Below are positions 48,448-61,527 of a stretch of 64,000 nt of DNA, piece after piece. Below the pieces are notes generated by a model. It worked only from the letters and a program-made list of their open reading frames with translations. It was not told the origin of the DNA and made no database searches. Origin of the DNA: Amphiura filiformis (taxonomy: Eukaryota; Echinodermata; Ophiuroidea; Amphilepidida; Amphiuridae); NCBI RefSeq assembly GCF_039555335.1, contig NC_092647.1, positions 12,123,594 through 12,187,593 on the forward strand, read 5' to 3'. Position 1 is the stretch's first letter. Every line of letters starts with the position of its first letter. The translations under genes were made by a program, and so were the position numbers.

Positions 48448-49185
48448 GCTCTCACTGAAAGACCCTTTTTTTTCTAAAACCTATCCGGACATCACTGTCA
48501 CTTCCAAAGTTGAGTGCCCCCCCCCCCCTCCGACGGAACTCCCTTGTCAAAGAGATTATCTACAATTCAGGAACAATAGGCAACTCCCAAGATAGCAAGA
48601 CAACATTAACAATGTTCAGCATGGTCACAGTCGGTAAGCTGACACCAAGACAATGTTAGACCATTGTTAAATTATGGTTGCAATGGGAACGTCAGCCTAA
48701 CATTGGGTCAACGTTGTTATTCCAACCTTACATTATGGTCAGTATGTTAACGTCAAGCAGCCATCCTTAAAATGACGGTCAGCAGTGATGTAGCGTCATA
48801 GGGGCAAGTGCCCCTAGGCTCTCACTGAAAGACCCTTTTTTTTCTAAAACCTATCCGGACATCACTGTCACTTCCAAAGTTGAGTGCCCCCCCCCCCCCT
48901 CCGACGGAACTCCCTTGTCAAAGAGATTATCTACAATTCAGGAACAATAGGCAACTCCCAAGATAGCAAGACAACATTAACAATGTTCAGCATGGTCACA
49001 GTCGGTAAGCTGACACCAAGACAATGTTAGACCATTGTTAAATTATGGTTGCAATGGGAACGTCAGCCTAACATTGGGTCAACGTTGTTATTCCAACCTT
49101 ACATTATGGTCAGTATGTTAACGTCAAGCAGCCATCCTTAAAATGACGGTCAGCAGTGATGTAGCGTCATAGGGGCAAGTGCCCC
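48448..49185 (+). repeat. recent 370-bp tandem duplication
   Basis: 48448-48817 and 48818-49187 are the same sequence apart from one extra C in the poly-C tract. Each carries CTCACTGAAAGACCC, the C run, CCGACGGAACTCCCTTGTC and a stretch of AACATTG/CAATGTT words. This is a young duplication or a collapse/expansion artefact. Confidence 0.9.
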
Positions 49186-49625
49186 CACCCCCATCGATTG
49201 CAAAATTTAGAAAATCCCATAGGAAAATTGCCAAGACACAGCTTGTGCCCCCACACTATGCCACTGACGGTCAGCATCAATTCAAGTTTGATATCAAGAC
49301 AACATTGGCCCAACGTTGACAATGGTCGGTATGGTCACAGTCGGTAAGCCGATGCCAAGCCTATGTTAAACCAACGTTGACATGCCAACCTTAAATAATG
49401 ACTAGATTGGGAACATCTGGCCAACGTTGGGTCAATGTTGTTATGCTAACCTTATAATATGGTCGGTATGCGTCAGCCAATCTTAACATGACAGTTGGCA
49501 TGCCAACGTTGTTGTGCCAACGTTAGATGATGGTCAGTATGCCCATTACATCGAGCCAATGTAGCCAGCCAATCTTAAAATGACAGTCGGCATACTAACG
49601 TTGTTGTGCCAACCTTAAAATGAGA
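48590..49625. repeat. degenerate CCAACGTTG / CAATGTTA repeat field
   Basis: Many variants of GTCAACGTTGTTATGCCAACC, TTAAAATGACGGTCAGCAT and similar words at irregular 40-60 bp steps. They are rich in the self-complementary CAACGTTG. Traces continue to about 49990. Confidence 0.7.
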
Positions 49626-49629
49626 ATTC

Positions 49630-52389
49630 TATTTATATTACTTTTTAAGAAAAAAAATCAACATTTATAGTAAATGTTACCAATATTCACAGAAACTTTG
49701 ATCAATATCCCTAAAAAGATGGACTTGGGTGGTTAATAGTCATTAAAATATATCTAATATTAAAAATACTTCTTCAACTATAAACACCCCATTAGCTCAA
49801 TGACTTGTGTAAAATTAAGGTACGGTAATCAATTTGTCTTCGTTGTAAAATAGAGAATATAAGACTACATGTAAGCATAGTATACACTAATAACTCATTT
49901 AAAAAAGATTTTTGTCTCATTGAGCTGGTTTGCTAATGGTTGGGTCAACGTTGGCTAACGGTTGGATCAACTCGGGTCAATGGATGGATTAATAATGTTG
50001 GCCCACACATTACATCTGTATTAGGCCAAAAAAAGTTTGTCTTGACCTTTTGGCTAAAAAACTGTCCTTTGTGATTTTTTTTTTTTTTTGCAATCCTGTT
50101 TTAGGGCTTTTTGTTTAGCAAGAAGCAGAACACATGCCTTACTACGAAAATGTAGTTTGCCTATTCTAACTGTCACTCCTAAACCCCAAACCTATGCTCA
50201 CTAAACCCTAACCCTGACCTAAAACTACACATCTGCTAAATAATTCAAACATTTAATAATTCAAACCCTTAAAAACTTGCGAAGTTCTGAAAAATCAAGA
50301 TCACACAATGTGACAATGTAATGTCAATGGTGCAAAATTAAGCACCCCAAATGTTGATGTGCGACACTAATTTACTGTTATTTTATTCTACATGTATATT
50401 AAAACATTACCGAAGTAGGAGTACAAAAAGTTGACTTTTATGTGTTGAGGAAACCCTAATATTTACTCGGCATGACATGAAAATGAGTGAAAAGGTGATC
50501 TTTCCTCTACCAATATCAATCGAGCAGTAACAGTAAAAAATTGATGGTGTTATACAAAGCGGAGATCTATTTATAAGTAGAGTTGATTCTCCCGCTATTT
50601 TGATCACAGAGCCAAGACTTGTATGCTCTTTCAATAGATCGATATTCAGAGCGATATTCTGATACAGTTTTTGGAGTATTTATTTTTGACATTTTGTCTG
50701 AAATGATTGGAAATTGTTTTGTGCCCAAAATGTTATTTTTCTTGGAAACTTCAATGATTTTATCATTTAAAAAAAATGCACTGGCACTGGCGCATTGTGC
50801 TAAATCTCATTTTAAAAGCTATGCGCGTGTGGTCCGGAGACAAGCTTTTTTTTTTGGACTAAGAGTTCGGTCAATGTTGGATTGACGTTGATTTTAGTGA
50901 TTTCCAGTGAATCTACATAAATGGGAAAATTTCCAAATGTAATTTTCTCAAAATGCTGTTTTTTGTGATATGCAGGTATAAATTTACATGTACATGCAGA
51001 AATTGTTACAGATATTCTCCATTCATTTGACATAGTAAGGATATGACCAATTATAATTTTAATATAAAACACCCCAAAACAAATTTGATGTCACAAACTT
51101 ACATGAATTTGACATCTAATAATATGAAATTGCAAATGATGAATGCAGTTGTCTTATGGCCTTGTTCACATTAATAATAAATAAGCATTACAAAGTCATT
51201 CAAACCAGATCAATTATACACAAAACATACAATCATATCAATGATCATAACAGAGTGGTGAAATGCACACGACTGTATCCAAACAAAGGGCTGGGACACG
51301 ACAGTATACAACCGCGCATATGTACCCCCAAACACCATACCAGGAGTTTTACAGTGTAGATGCACAGATATGGCTCCTGAGAGCTATAGCCATACATCCC
51401 ACACAACATGTGTACAAATAAGAACAATCAATAGATAAGTGCAACAACAATTACAAAATGTGAGAAACAAATAAAACATAACTTCAGCACAGAGCGGAAA
51501 CAATTCTGAGTTCACACAACCATTTCCCAACATAGCTGCTAGGAAGTAATTGTGTGAGTCCAACAATCATGAAATGAGAGGCCCACTATCACAACTCCAA
51601 GAAAGCAGGAACAGTGCACCTCGCATAGCCCCCATTCATCAAATAATAATTACAAAATTAATAAATGGTCATGTGTCATAAGTTGGGACCCCTTTCGGTA
51701 ACACATGGGAAATTTTGAACATTACAATGGCTTAACATCTTACTTGATGAGGCTTGTTTTCCTAAGCATTTATTTATTGCGATGAAAAGAGTATAGATTA
51801 CTCTTTAAAATGACACAAACTTTATTATTGTATAACTAGTATTATGGAAAATATGACATAATCATCACTGGAAAAGTGTTATTCCAACGTCAAATTAGGT
51901 ATCCCAACTCATAGCGCAGGACCAAATCGAGTAAATTAATACACAATATAGCAATTAAGACATTTATAAGGAAATATTTCTTATAAATGGCAGTAAAAAA
52001 TATGATCATGTATGAAAAGCCCACCGACTGACCACTGATGATGGGACAGTCGGTGTACCTCACATACAAAGTAACACATAATACAATATAAATACATTCT
52101 TTAAATATTAAAACATTGCACAAAGTGAGACCTCTCTCAAGCACACACAATCAGTAGCATCAGGGGAAGCTTAGGACCCACTAACATGATTCCAGGGAGC
52201 CAGTCAGTGGGCCTCGCATAACATTCCGGTACATGAGTAATAAAAAGCATAACATGAAAAGGTCCCAATTAGTGATACAACAACTCAGCAAGTAAAACAA
52301 TCATACATGTATAAAACAGCACAGTTCAATAGGCAATACATACATGTAGCAGGTAAAAACACTGAAACACATTTATAATTAAAATGAAA
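49630..52389. other. non-coding; right part may be LINE 3' flank
   Basis: No supported gene. From about 51,370 to 52,390 the sequence is less AT-poor and repeats phrases such as GACTCACTGGGCCTCGCATA-like words (for example CCTCGCATAGCCCCC at 51620 and GCCTCGCATAACATTCC at 52210). It may be the 3' untranslated part of the LINE next to it. Confidence 0.35.
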
Positions 52390-53420
52390 ACAAGTATGTT
52401 TTTAATTTAAAGATGCTTTAAAACTAGTCACTGACATAGAACATTTGATTTGTAAAGGCAGTTCATTCCATAGCATTAGTGCTGTAGCAGCAAAATACCA
52501 GCTTCCATACAATTTAAATGTCTTCACTGGAGTAAGTATTTGGCACCGGACCTGAGCGAGCGAGTGGGCTTGTATTCCACAATCAACTAAGAGATATAGT
52601 CCGGTGCAAACCCATAGTGATTTGTAAGTTATTAGCAAGATCTTATGTATAATACGCTTCCGTACTGGTAACCAAAGAAGCTGTTGCAGAACCAGTGTTA
52701 TATGTTCATACTTTCTCACCCGAGGTACCATCCTAGCTGCAGTGTTCTGCACTTCCTGTAGTTACCGATTTCATAATGCGGTAGTCCATAAAGAATTATG
52801 CTATTGCAGCAGCTGTCTAAGAGTGAACTCACGAAGGCATGGAAGAGTTTCTCAGTGCATGCATGAACGAGGTACTTTCGAACATGACCAATTTAGCGTA
52901 GAGCGAAGTTAGATGCTTTGCAGATTTTATGCACATGAGCGGATATATACTAAGGTGTTTATCAATGGTCACACTAATCACTAAGGTTCTGTGCTGAAGA
53001 AACTGCATGAACAGATTCCGAGAGAATATGAAGACGTGGAATGGTATTACTTTTACGTAAGAACTTGGAAATAATATGCAGGAATTCGGTCTTGCTTCTA
53101 TTCAGTTTCATCTAATTGTCTGCACACATCCAGTTTTTCACATCATGGATGCAGTGTTCCAGATTGGAGATGGCAGTTGAAGTCTCTGACTGATTGAAGA
53201 TCATGTAACAGTTGTGTATTATCAGCGTAGAACATCAGCTCTATACCATCATGGGACGTTATTATGTCTTCTAAGTTCTAACAGAGCGGTGTACATGGTA
53301 AAACACAACGGGCGACGCACTCATTCGATATTATGTGCCTTTTTATGTATGGACGTCTAATAAAGTGATGCTGTTGATTGAAAATCAGAATTACTTCAAT
53401 TCATCCATGAGTGCACCCTG
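52390..53420 (-). pseudogene. CR1/L2-like LINE, reverse transcriptase 3' end, degenerate
   Basis: Minus-strand reading from about 53,250 gives FYADNTQL in place of the catalytic YADD, then SNLEHCIHDVKNWMCADN, LNRSKTEFL and VTIDKHLS. GHVRKYLVHACTEKLFHAFV and LLDSCCNSIILYGLPHYE follow, with frame changes and stops. A clean final frame at 52752-52402 reads QNTAARMVPRVRKYEHITL, LQQLLWLPVRKRI, LITYKSLW and LWNELPLQIK, the usual end of CR1/L2-group polyproteins. The missing second Asp, in-frame stops and 5' truncation make it dead. Confidence 0.85.
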
Positions 53421-53845
53421 ATCTTAAGATTGTGAATATAGAGGCCAGGTTATGACAATCATTGAATCATGGTTAACACATTACTCTTTTCAACTGTGTG
53501 ATCATCAACAAATAACTAATTGTATTTGTGACCGATGGCTTAGGTATGTACTTTCATGGTTCATGTACCTGATTCTAAATGTACCATAAGTAAAGTGAAA
53601 GCCTGACTTTAATGTACTGATGTCACCACTTAAAGCCAGACATTTATCTTCTGATGATTTTAGTCTTATTTAAATTCGGAATTCATTCAGTTTCTTGTAA
53701 ACTTCATTGCTCAGCAAATTGTGCTGATAATCTATATTGAAAGTACTATTGGAGTAAGCAGCAGCAACTGCTTTGTTTGAAATGTAGTACTAGTTACTAC
53801 TGGTTTTGAATGCATCACATGATGAATGGGCTAGCAGATACTTAA

Positions 53846-54174
53846 GGGAGTACTATATCCGTGCCAAATTTTGTGCCTATTTTTGCATTTTTCTGAAAAA
53901 TTATAGCGTATTGGTGACAAGTAAGATATGTATATTATAGGGGCAAGGACTACAACTACTGCACTGGAAATTTTATTTCAGCAGTCAGCACAGAAAACAG
54001 TTGTGGAGTTACAGTCAAAAATGAGGGAAAACCAATATTTGATCAATAAATCAATAACTACTTGACTTGAGTTGCTGATTTTTCAGTGCAGTAGTTGTAG
54101 TCCTTGCCCCTATAATATACATATCTTACTTGTCACCAATGCACAAAATTGCCCGCCAGGGGTGTAGTACCCCC
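53846..54174. mobile_element. 329-bp MITE with TTAA target
   Basis: GGGAGTACTA at the left and TAGTACCCCC at the right, with TTAA at 53842-53845 and 54175-54178. An internal inverted segment runs through GACAAGTAAGATATGTATAT and GGGGCAAGGACTACAACTAC. A TTAA target is the hallmark of piggyBac-type transposases, so this may be a piggyBac-mobilised MITE. Confidence 0.8.
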
Positions 54175-54359
54175 TTAATGAACTAAGTTCTTAATTTGTT
54201 TTGTTGATGTAATTCATTCATGTTAGCAAGCCTTCATAGGCATAGTTTGAGGGTGCAGGCATGTGCTGCAACGGCCTGCTATACTATAGCATCTCTATCT
54301 AGATATTCTGTGCTATTTTACATGATCCATTGCCTGGCAAAGGTGGTGCAATCTCTGTA

Positions 54360-54545
54360 CATGCTATTGAGTGAATAAATCTAAAATCCAAACAGTTCAG
54401 TTTCACAAAGAGATGACATCCTTGAGAATCCTGTTGTTTCTTTAATAATGCGATCAAAAATATCAATCTCTATAGATGCTGCTTACTGAGAGAATAAATC
54501 TAAAATCCAAACAGTTCAGTTTCACTAAAAGGTGAACACAAAACA
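54360..54545 (+). repeat. about 119-bp direct repeat
   Basis: The phrase GAATAAATCTAAAATCCAAA followed by CAGTTCAGTTTCAC occurs at about 54373 and about 54492, with partly similar sequence after each. Non-coding. Confidence 0.6.
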
Positions 54546-54549
54546 GCAG

Positions 54550-55100
54550 CTGTGATCCTTTGGAATCCTGCTGCCTCTTTGATCAACAATATTGGCAAAT
54601 GCTATTACCAAATCCATGCACAGAACATAATCTGCTTCATATGGAATGTTGGATGCTAGAAAGTATTTTTCTGAACGTCAGAATGGTTGCTGAGTAACAT
54701 AATATAATAGAGACTAGTGTCCTGGTTTGTCTGGTCAACTTGGGCAGTCTGTGTAAAAACAAAAGATAATAATACTACATTATGAACAAAACACAAACAT
54801 CATATTCAGAAGTGGGCAATTAGGGTCAGAATTTTGGCGAGAATCGATTCTCGGAAACATTCTGGCAAACAGATTTGTATGAATCAAAGTAAATTCTCAC
54901 AAACTTTTGTAGTTTACACAGAAGTTGATTTGCAAGAATCAAAGGATTACCGCAAATTTATTCTGCAAGAATCAAGATTGATTCTCGCGCTGTGAAACAA
55001 AACTCTGACCCTGGATGTGAAAGATTACAAAGGTTCAAAGTGACTTGTGCAATGTGAAAGTTTTGTTTTCCTTTTTAGTAATGTGTTAGTCCACCTTCAT
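54550..55100. other. non-coding, nothing recognised
   Basis: No gene. A few GATTCTCG and AGAATCAA words recur at about 54840-54990 as a weak local repeat. Confidence 0.4.
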
Positions 55101-55119
55101 TCTCACCAAATTCATTGCA

Positions 55120-56080
55120 ACGATTCTGCATTCTATTGACCAGGTTTCGAATGCATTGCTGTGCAGGTGACTCCATGCACGTTGCAGTATTCTCAGCAAC
55201 CCTTGCAGTGTTGTGTTGTCATTTAGTCGGGTATCTACATGTACCAGGTTTTAATGTGCATCCCCCCAGGACTCTACCAAACCAACTTTTTTAGCTTCCT
55301 TTTATGGTCCTATAACATATTCAAAATGTTAACAAAAAATATTTCTCAAATTGCTTGTTATGTAAAAATAAGTAAAATAAGGAATAGTTGTAACCATGTA
55401 GGATGTTTCGTTACCTAGGAAACGTCACAACATAGGTTGTGGTCAATAGGCTGTAATGGGGATCTTGACCTTTATGGCCAATTTTGTCAATAACGAAGCA
55501 TTTTAGACAGTGCAAACAATTCCTTTTTGACTTGCTTTTGCATGACGAGCAATTTTAGACCATTAAATTTGCGTTGAAATTGGAGCATTATTAATTTTTG
55601 GCCCCTGTGTGGCCAAAACAACTGACCACCGCTCAAAATTTGACCTTTTTGCTTATAACTCAAGAACGGTAAGTCGCAGGTAGGTCAAACTATACTTTTT
55701 CTGAATCATTACAATGAGAGGAATAATTTGGTGTGCTTGTTAACCAGATTTAAGCAACTTTGAAATTTGACCCCTGTGTTGACCTTTAACCTTGAATATG
55801 GCCGGAGTGCCGGGAAATATTTTTTGTTAACATCTTGAATGTGTTATAGGACCATAAAAGGAAGCTAAAAAAGTTGGTTTGGTAGAGTCCTTGGTGGATG
55901 CACATTAAAACCTGGTAGATACCCGACTAATTTACATTCTTGTTTCCAGCTTGCTTCAGATGGTCTCAGAGATGTCCAATGGGGTTTGGCAGTGCACTCC
56001 AGTCAGTCATTCAATTCCTTCATGGAATCACCTGAACCGGCAGTGCATTCGAAACCTGGTTAATCACATTCAATTGACAA
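55120..56080. mobile_element. about 1 kb foldback element
   Basis: The outer arms ATTGACCAGGTTTCGAATGC and the inverse of ATTAACCAGGTTTCGAATGC lie at 55135 and 56068. The inner arms of about 120 bp (55220-55345 and 55815-55936) run from TAGTCGGGTATCTACATG to AACAAAAAATATTT. The centre is unrelated and contains TGACCTTTAACC-like words. No transposase was recognised. Confidence 0.75.
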
Positions 56081-56084
56081 TAAC

Positions 56085-57790
56085 CACTCAGCCATGATTT
56101 TAAACCATAATGATAGCAATTTCATCAAATTTGTTTGTTTTCAACATCGAAATGCATAGATGTGAGTAGGCCTACTTGGAATCCCGATGTAAAAAATGTA
56201 GCTTTTTGGGCCTCAAATTTCATAAATGGCTGTATTTTCTGATGAACGACAAAATGTTGAACAAAAAAGTAACGCACATGTAATGTGTAACTAATCAGGC
56301 TACATTTCACACTTTAAATCAACTTAAGGGGCCTAACAGTTTTTTAGTTATGTCAGGGGACTTAGTTTTTTGGAACCATTGACTACATCATACATGCTTG
56401 TGCATATTGCTAAACCAGATATCTGTGACCGTTATGGGCGCCCAGTTTAAATTCTTTCTTTGTGCTATGTGCCTGCAGTGTGACGTTTACATGGCAGACA
56501 CTCACCTTACTCGAGAACTCCAGCTTCAAAATTGCACACAATAGTTTTGACTAGAGTCCAAAGCTATCGTTTTTCGGTAGATCAGTATTGCGATTTTTTG
56601 CAATGCATTACGCATATATGTTAAATACCCTGTTCATGTTTAAATTTGGATTTTAATGATATTGTTATCTTGGGTCTTGATGAGGTATGGTGACACAAGA
56701 GGGCGCTGCACACCTTTTTCTTGGACACGAGGCCAAAAATTTTGTCATTTCATGTTGAGATAGATTATATAGGACAATAAAAACTGTTTAGAAACAAAAA
56801 TAACCAAAAAGTCATTTTGGCTTCGATATAGCCAACTGGTATTTGAAGGTAGGCTTATCAAGCAACTCACCATTATAGCCTAATGATGTGCGACTTGATA
56901 TCCACGTCTGTCTACATGCTTCCTTCTTTTCACAGGTTCTCATAAATCGATGCAGTTATGACAAAACCGTGGTGGGTGAATGTTGTTATGTGTAATGTCA
57001 ACATTGCAGTATTGCAACAGTTTTGTATTCCAAGTGATGTTTGATAACTTATCCACACCCTTACTGTCAAAACTTGTTCCAGCCAACTTTGATCCAGGCC
57101 TACGACAATTTCTGCCACACATCCTACAGTGTACACACCTTTTACAAATTTTGCTGATGCTGAAGGAGCCATATTTTAGCCTGTGAATGAAGGGAAAATA
57201 AAAATTAAATTACAATTTAAATGTGATTGTTCCAATCACTCACATAAATAATCCGCTTATGCGTCCCGTTTCTTAACACGCAAACAAGCACATGTAATCA
57301 CCATGTAAGTTCACATACTAAAGATCGCATATTAAATGTGCATGAAGTTCACGAACGGAAGATACATTTCATAAGTTTTTAAGAGCCAATCTTACTTTAT
57401 ATTATGTACGGATCTGTGATACAAAAAAAGTTTAAAATTATTTTGTTAAATATTAACACCAACAACTCGCATACATACAGTATGAGCGTGCATAGCGCCC
57501 TCATTCACCTTTAAAAAATCATGAAATCTCAGCCTTTCTGAGCCTTACAATGATAAACTTTGGAGGTGCATAATGTACATGTATAACATTGTGAGCCATC
57601 ATCATCCCAACCTGCATTTTGCATTTTTTGAAGTACCAAATGATTACATCACAAAAACAAAGGGGAAAAAATGTGATCTTTGATGGCGCAAAAAAACCCA
57701 GCAAATCCAATGTTTGAATCAAAAGTGCCCTCGTGCAAACTTCTAAGCATCATAACCATGCATGGAGGTCTTCAATTTCAAACTTGTTCA
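56085..57790. other. non-coding, nothing recognised
   Basis: AT-rich DNA with short frames only. The plus/minus pair around 56930-57186 covers a somewhat more balanced stretch without a known domain. Confidence 0.4.
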
Positions 57791-57791
57791 G

Positions 57792-57996
57792 ACTTGGGCA
57801 GGCCAGTATGCAGGATTTTTTTGGGGGGTGGGCGATTTTGTGAAAAGTGGACTTTCTTCTCCAAATTTAAGGTAAAAAAACTGATTTTTTTTCTCGCTAC
57901 TATCGCAAATTCTTATATTTTGGGACTTTTTGTATAATTTTGCAAATTTGGGGAGGTGCGGTCGCACCCCCACACACCCCTGCGTACGGGCCTGGA
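57792..57996. mobile_element. about 200-bp MITE
   Basis: Left end GGGCAGGCCAGTATGCAGGA and right end TGCGTACGGGCCTG are imperfect inverses (core AGGCC-GTA-GCAGG). The interior includes GGGGGGTGGGCGATTTTG and the inverse-like GGGAGGTGCGGTCGCACCCC. The small frames across it on both strands are shadows. Confidence 0.6.
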
Positions 57997-58159
57997 CTTT
58001 GGACAAGTTTAATTTTGCAGCAACAAGTTTTTGGGATTTTGATGGCGCACATACTGTTAACAGAGGTAAAGCTCAAATTTTCTCAACTTTTTACATGCCT
58101 ATATTTCCACACTCCAACGTCACCTGATTCTAAATAGCATCTCATCAAAGAAGATGTAA

Positions 58160-58530
58160 TTCTCTGCAAGAACTGAAACAAGGTGGTTCTTGAACCACAG
58201 TCCACAAGTCTCGCCTGCTTTCATGACCGCCTGCTTTCGCGATTACTTTTAGTAGAAATGAACCAGCAACAACCCATGAAGACCTCGAAATGACCTTCCA
58301 AAAATTTGGCTCTACATGTAAATGTTGGCTGAATCCACTAAGTTTCATGCCTATACAATAGTTTTTAGTAATTTGACCTCATCTGACCCCTGGATGACCC
58401 CCAAATGACCTTCCAAACATTTGGCTCTAAATGTTGAATGTAGGCCTACCCACTAAGTTTCATGCCCATATGACAGTTATTAGTAATTTGACCTCAAATG
58501 ACCCCTGGGTGACATTTGGATGACCCAAAA
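58160..58530 (+). repeat. about 115-bp tandem repeat, roughly three units
   Basis: Units contain AATGACCTTCCAAA, TTTGGCTCTA, CCACTAAGTTTCATGCC and TTAGTAATTTGACCTCA. They are related in style to the TGACC-rich families at 28.9-32.8 kb. Confidence 0.75.
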
Positions 58531-58989
58531 TGACCTCCAACTCCATCCCCATGTCAAAAAGAAATCTACGCCACTGTTAATGACGTACGGTATATATATA
58601 TTTTTTTTTAGGAAATGAAGGGGAATCAACAAATTTTTGGGGATAAAAAATCCACCCTTTTTAAGGGGATCAAAAATTTTTGATGTCCAAGGTTCCAACT
58701 TTTCCAACAACTCTCACCAAAGTATAAATTTATGAACACTCCCTTAGGTAACTGAAAACAATTCTTGTAAAGTCACTTTATCTGAAAATATCAAGCAAAT
58801 CCTGATATTCTTGGGAAAGAATGGTGGTATTAAGGGACCATTCGCAAACACTTGTTAGGGGGGGGGCCTGATGCAAAAAGGGGGGCCTGAAAATTTTTGA
58901 AAAAATTGAAAAGAAATGGAGTTTTAAATAATATTGAACTTTGGAATTTGCAAAGTGTAAATCAAATCATGATGAGTCTAATATTACCG

Positions 58990-59197
58990 TACTATAGAAA
59001 AATTATCAAGTTTGTGTACATCGTGGAACATACTCTTTGCTGTGCGTAGTAAGCAGTAATGTACGCAGATAGCCTCGCTATATGGACGCGTAGAGTAGCG
59101 TTGTACGGCTGTACGCGCGTGTACTTAGCATGATTAGTCGCGGAGTTACAAGCATAGTTGAATGTTCCACGATGTACACAAATTTAATATTATAGTA
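58990..59197. mobile_element. 208-bp MITE with TTTGTGTACATCGTGGAACA arms
   Basis: TACTATAGAAAAATTATCAA at the left and the inverse of TACTATAATATTAAATTTG at the right, then a perfect shared TTTGTGTACATCGTGGAACA. The GC-richer centre has CGCGTAGAGTAGCG. Non-coding. Confidence 0.85.
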
Positions 59198-59199
59198 TT

Positions 59200-59780
59200 A
59201 GTCTTAACAACATGTCTAAGGCTGTGCTAACACTTTTGAGTTTGACCAGAATTTTTTTATTTTTTCAAATATCTTAAAAATACAAGATAAAGAATGTATT
59301 AACTACTATGGTTTGCCCGTCATATTATACGTAGCCAAGAAAGACCCTAGATTTTGACTGCTCGTAGCTCCAAAAGACCCACCACCTCAAATTTCCGGGG
59401 GAGCAAAATTTTTTGATGTGCCCCCCCAGGTGTGTTCTAGGCGAATTTGGCTGACTAACATGTGGTAAGGTTTGCCTGGCATACCTACATACATGCTGCA
59501 TGCACAGGTAAGCGTTGGATTCCTGCGCTTAGAAGGAGGTAATGAATATTGATACACTACGTCACTGTCCTGGCATCGGCTGCAAACATTTCTGTATGAT
59601 AAGTAATTTGTAGGGGTGGGGGTGGTCTGATATGATATTTATATAATTATAACAGAGGCCACAATTTTGTCAAGACTTTTGGAGGTTTAGTTAAGATTAA
59701 GTTAAACCCATATTATAACATTTGCTGGGAAGAACGCCCTCAAAAATATTTTAATTCAGGTTTTTGCACAATTGTTAATG
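59200..59780. other. non-coding, nothing recognised
   Basis: No gene or clear repeat. Confidence 0.4.
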
Positions 59781-60759
59781 TAGGGGAGATTGGAGTTAGT
59801 TGAAACACTTTTCACAAAATCGTCTTTTTAACGCAAACCGATTACTTTCAAGAAACACTAACCATCAGTATAAACATATACATGCTACAAATACAGCCTT
59901 AAACTTTATTGGACCTGCTTATGATTATTCATATAATCCAATTTGAAAATTTGAAAAAAAGTGTTTCAACTAACCCCACCCCTGGGGTAAGTTGAAACAT
60001 AGGTGAGGGTTAGTTGAAACATGGCTTGTAAAAATTTCAAAATAATTATTATTGTGTTGTTAGGGTTATACTTCCCTTGAAGGCACCCTTTAACATACAA
60101 TCAGTGTGAAAGAATGAATAAATAAATATGTGGGAGTGCGGGACTGCGGGTCAATACTTTGGACACAATGTGACGAGTGTCACCATGGACCAAAATATGA
60201 GAAGCCTAAAATATTATAAAATGTACTTTCTGTGTGCAATTTTTGCTTGTATTATTGCTCTTTAACCATATTAAAGCAATATTGAAGAAATGGTAAACAT
60301 GTTACAAATTTTTAAAAAGTCAAATTTTTAACCATATTTTTCTATGCGATTTTCACGTGTCAACTAACCCCACCTCAAAAGTTTCAACTAACCCCGATGC
60401 ATATTTTTACATTTCAAAGTTCATTACACAAAATAAGAAATACAATAAAACTTTTATTTAACATTATTCTGGGACTTACTACTAGTGCTTATGATACTCA
60501 AAAATAATCCCTGAATCTTCAAACAACATGGAGATAACACATCTTTCTGAGGGGTATAAAATTAGTCAGCAAGTCAAAAACAGATATTCCTTTCCCAAGC
60601 CAACACTGGTGGGGCATCAGTGATGTTGCTAATTTGGTGGATGACCCTTACTAATACCTATTACTAGGTGCCAGTATTTTACGAAATTATTTTTTTGTGT
60701 CAGAAAAAAATACAATGTTTCAACTTACCCCGCGTTCCAACTAACCCCAATCTCCCCTA
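59781..60759. mobile_element. 979-bp inverted-repeat element with GTTTCAACTAACCCC motif
   Basis: Ends TAGGGGAGATTGGAGTTAGT and the inverse of TAGGGGAGATTGGGGTTAGT, likely with a TA target. GTTTCAACTAACCCC or its complement occurs at about 59795, 59963, 59984, 60008, 60361, 60381, 60717 and 60735, in both orientations and clustered in three groups. No coding capacity was recognised. The layout parallels the 9730-11831 element. Confidence 0.8.
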
Positions 60760-61519
60760 CCTTAGTAAACAAAGATTCTCTGCAAAAAAGACTTCAGGTG
60801 CTGTAGTTTTGTCAAAATCATATCCGAGATTTTGAATAAACCACGATGGAAATATTACTCGAACCAAAGTGTATTCGATGTCAACACACCCCTACGTACA
60901 CGGCGTGCGGGACACACACACATGCCAGAGGATCGTACCATATTACAACCACCGGAGTAACATGCATTGGCGCTAGTAGTAAATTCCAATTTTCTTTGCT
61001 TTACCTCACTTGTTCGGCTCAAAATTAAAGGGGACATACCGTATCTCAGTGATATCTGACAGTAAATGTAGGTACATGTATGCCAGGTGAATTCAAATTT
61101 GCCATCAAACTGCATCATTTTATAAATTTATATCAAATTAAAGCCCTTGAGTATAAAAGAAATTAAGCCAACACTGAAAACCTTTTTGTCATAGCACTTT
61201 CCGTAGCAAAATTAGGCTCTAGTCAAAGATTGACTTTCATCAAATAGATTCTGCTAGCAAAATTCCCAAAAAAAGCATTATGGGGGTGTTTCTAGATCTT
61301 AGTCTCATGACGATAGCAGCTTTTTTTAATGGAACTGCTATCAAAATCCCTCTGAAATTCCATGTGCGAGTCTCTCAAAAAAAAAAAAAAATCATATATT
61401 TGGGTCAAGTGAAGTATAGACAACATATTTATGAAGGTTTCCTTGAGCAAGCGGTTCTTTTAAATTTCAATGTAAATTTGTATTGCCGGTTTAGGCCATT
61501 TTGGCTGACTAGCAAATGT
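60760..61519. other. non-coding, nothing recognised
   Basis: No supported gene. The small frames at 60846-61118 overlap on opposite strands. Confidence 0.4.
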
Positions 61520-61527
61520 GTTAAGCC

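Noticed and set aside
50155-50225. CTAAACCCTAACCCTGACC words resembling telomere repeats
   Set aside because: Only two or three irregular units, too few for an interstitial telomere tract.
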